From: Achromobacter deleyi
Lineage (GTDB): Bacteria > Pseudomonadota > Gammaproteobacteria > Burkholderiales > Burkholderiaceae_B
Direction: 5' to 3'
Length of the DNA stretch: 64,000 nucleotides
Assembly: GCF_902859705.1 (NCBI RefSeq)
Contig: NZ_CADIJO010000003.1
Span: forward strand, 372,001-436,000
Shown here: one piece after another, positions 63,795 through 64,000 of the stretch
Numbering within the stretch: position 1 is the stretch's first letter
Layout of the letters: each line of letters begins with the position of its first letter
Position numbers and translations under genes: made by a program
The notes under the pieces: model-generated
The model's input: only the letters and a program-made list of their open reading frames with translations
Databases searched by the model: none
Told to the model about the DNA's origin: nothing

Positions 63795-64000
63795 TTCAGC
63801 GACGCCATCGCGCGGCCACAATACAGGCTGGAAAGGGTTTTCATGACCTGGCTGACTTCGAAGCTGGCCATCTGGTAATAGACGTACTTGCCATCACGGC
63901 GCGTCGCCACCAGGCCTTCGTCGCGCAGTACACCCAGTTGCTGCGACAGGGTCGGCTGGCGGATGCCGGTCAGGGATTCCAGTTCACCCACATTGCGCTC
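63791..64000 (-). CDS. ArsR-family regulator, BigR/SqrR-like, partial
   Basis: The last 69 residues of an ArsR-type repressor; the start is beyond the window. Winged helix VGELESLTGIRQPTLSQQLGVLRDEGLVATRRDGKYVYYQ is recognisable (recognition part PTLSQQLGVL). A Cys near the C-terminus (SSLYCGRAM) matches the second sensing Cys of BigR/SqrR, which form a tetrasulfide or disulphide on exposure to persulfide. Expected to repress the downstream sulfur genes. Confidence 0.85.
   Translation of the reverse strand, partial: ERNVGELESLTGIRQPTLSQQLGVLRDEGLVATRRDGKYVYYQMASFEVSQVMKTLSSLYCGRAMASLK

Overview
The window looks like a chromosomal stretch from a high-GC betaproteobacterium of the Burkholderiales, most likely family Alcaligenaceae (Achromobacter or Bordetella type). 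This rests on the gene content and protein character: an HprK-type HPr kinase next to ptsN, a GatCAB amidotransferase, ArgP/LysE, two branched-chain amino-acid type ABC operons, and a strong third-position G/C bias on both strands. I see no rRNA or tRNA gene, intact insertion sequence, prophage or CRISPR array.

Region by region: 1-3000 holds a cytochrome bd oxidase (cydAB, cut by the window start) and a GbsR/MarR-type regulator whose putative operator motif recurs in the cydA promoter. 3080-8129 holds purT and the Kdo/LPS-transport operon kdsD-kdsC-lptC-lptA-lptB. 8352-11958 holds hpf, ptsN, hprK and a MocR-type regulator; rpoN is not at its usual place between lptB and hpf. 11959-16681 holds two c-type cytochromes, rapZ, rlpA and ogt. 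16685-20024 holds rsmI divergent from yraN-diaA-dolP-thioredoxin-like. 20142-23543 holds metQ with a structured leader, argB, a HAD hydrolase and slmA. 23832-26387 is a DASS transporter plus an Ldh2-type dehydrogenase. 27130-32772 is the rod-shape operon (mreB-mreC-mreD-mrdA-rodA, reverse strand). 33001-36315 is gatCAB, followed by a Phd/VapC-type toxin-antitoxin pair, pyrE, xthA and gdhA. 40755-44274 holds a copper chaperone, argP/lysE and another LysR gene.

44611-49453 is a liv-type ABC operon with a natural permease-ATPase fusion. 50242-52095 is ohr/ohrR with near-palindromic operators and a Crp/Fnr-type regulator. 52265-60791 is a second liv-type operon enclosed by two acyl/aryl-CoA ligase genes, which reads as an uptake-and-activation unit for an organic acid. 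60836-64000 is a sulfur module: TauE-type exporter, sulfide:quinone oxidoreductase-like flavoprotein, two half-size YeeE/YedE proteins and an ArsR-type regulator cut by the window end.

The most unusual content is non-coding. Two intergenic loci, 26388-27129 and 49454-50241, both lie between convergent genes and share a composite element exactly 269 bp long. Each copy has a conserved block, a fixed 43-nt spacer, and a conserved core of about 98 nt inside 31-bp arms. The arms are perfectly complementary within a copy but unrelated between copies. A third core, in opposite orientation, lies at 26445-26608. Internal hairpins also show compensatory changes. This is the best candidate here for a structured RNA or a small non-autonomous mobile element.
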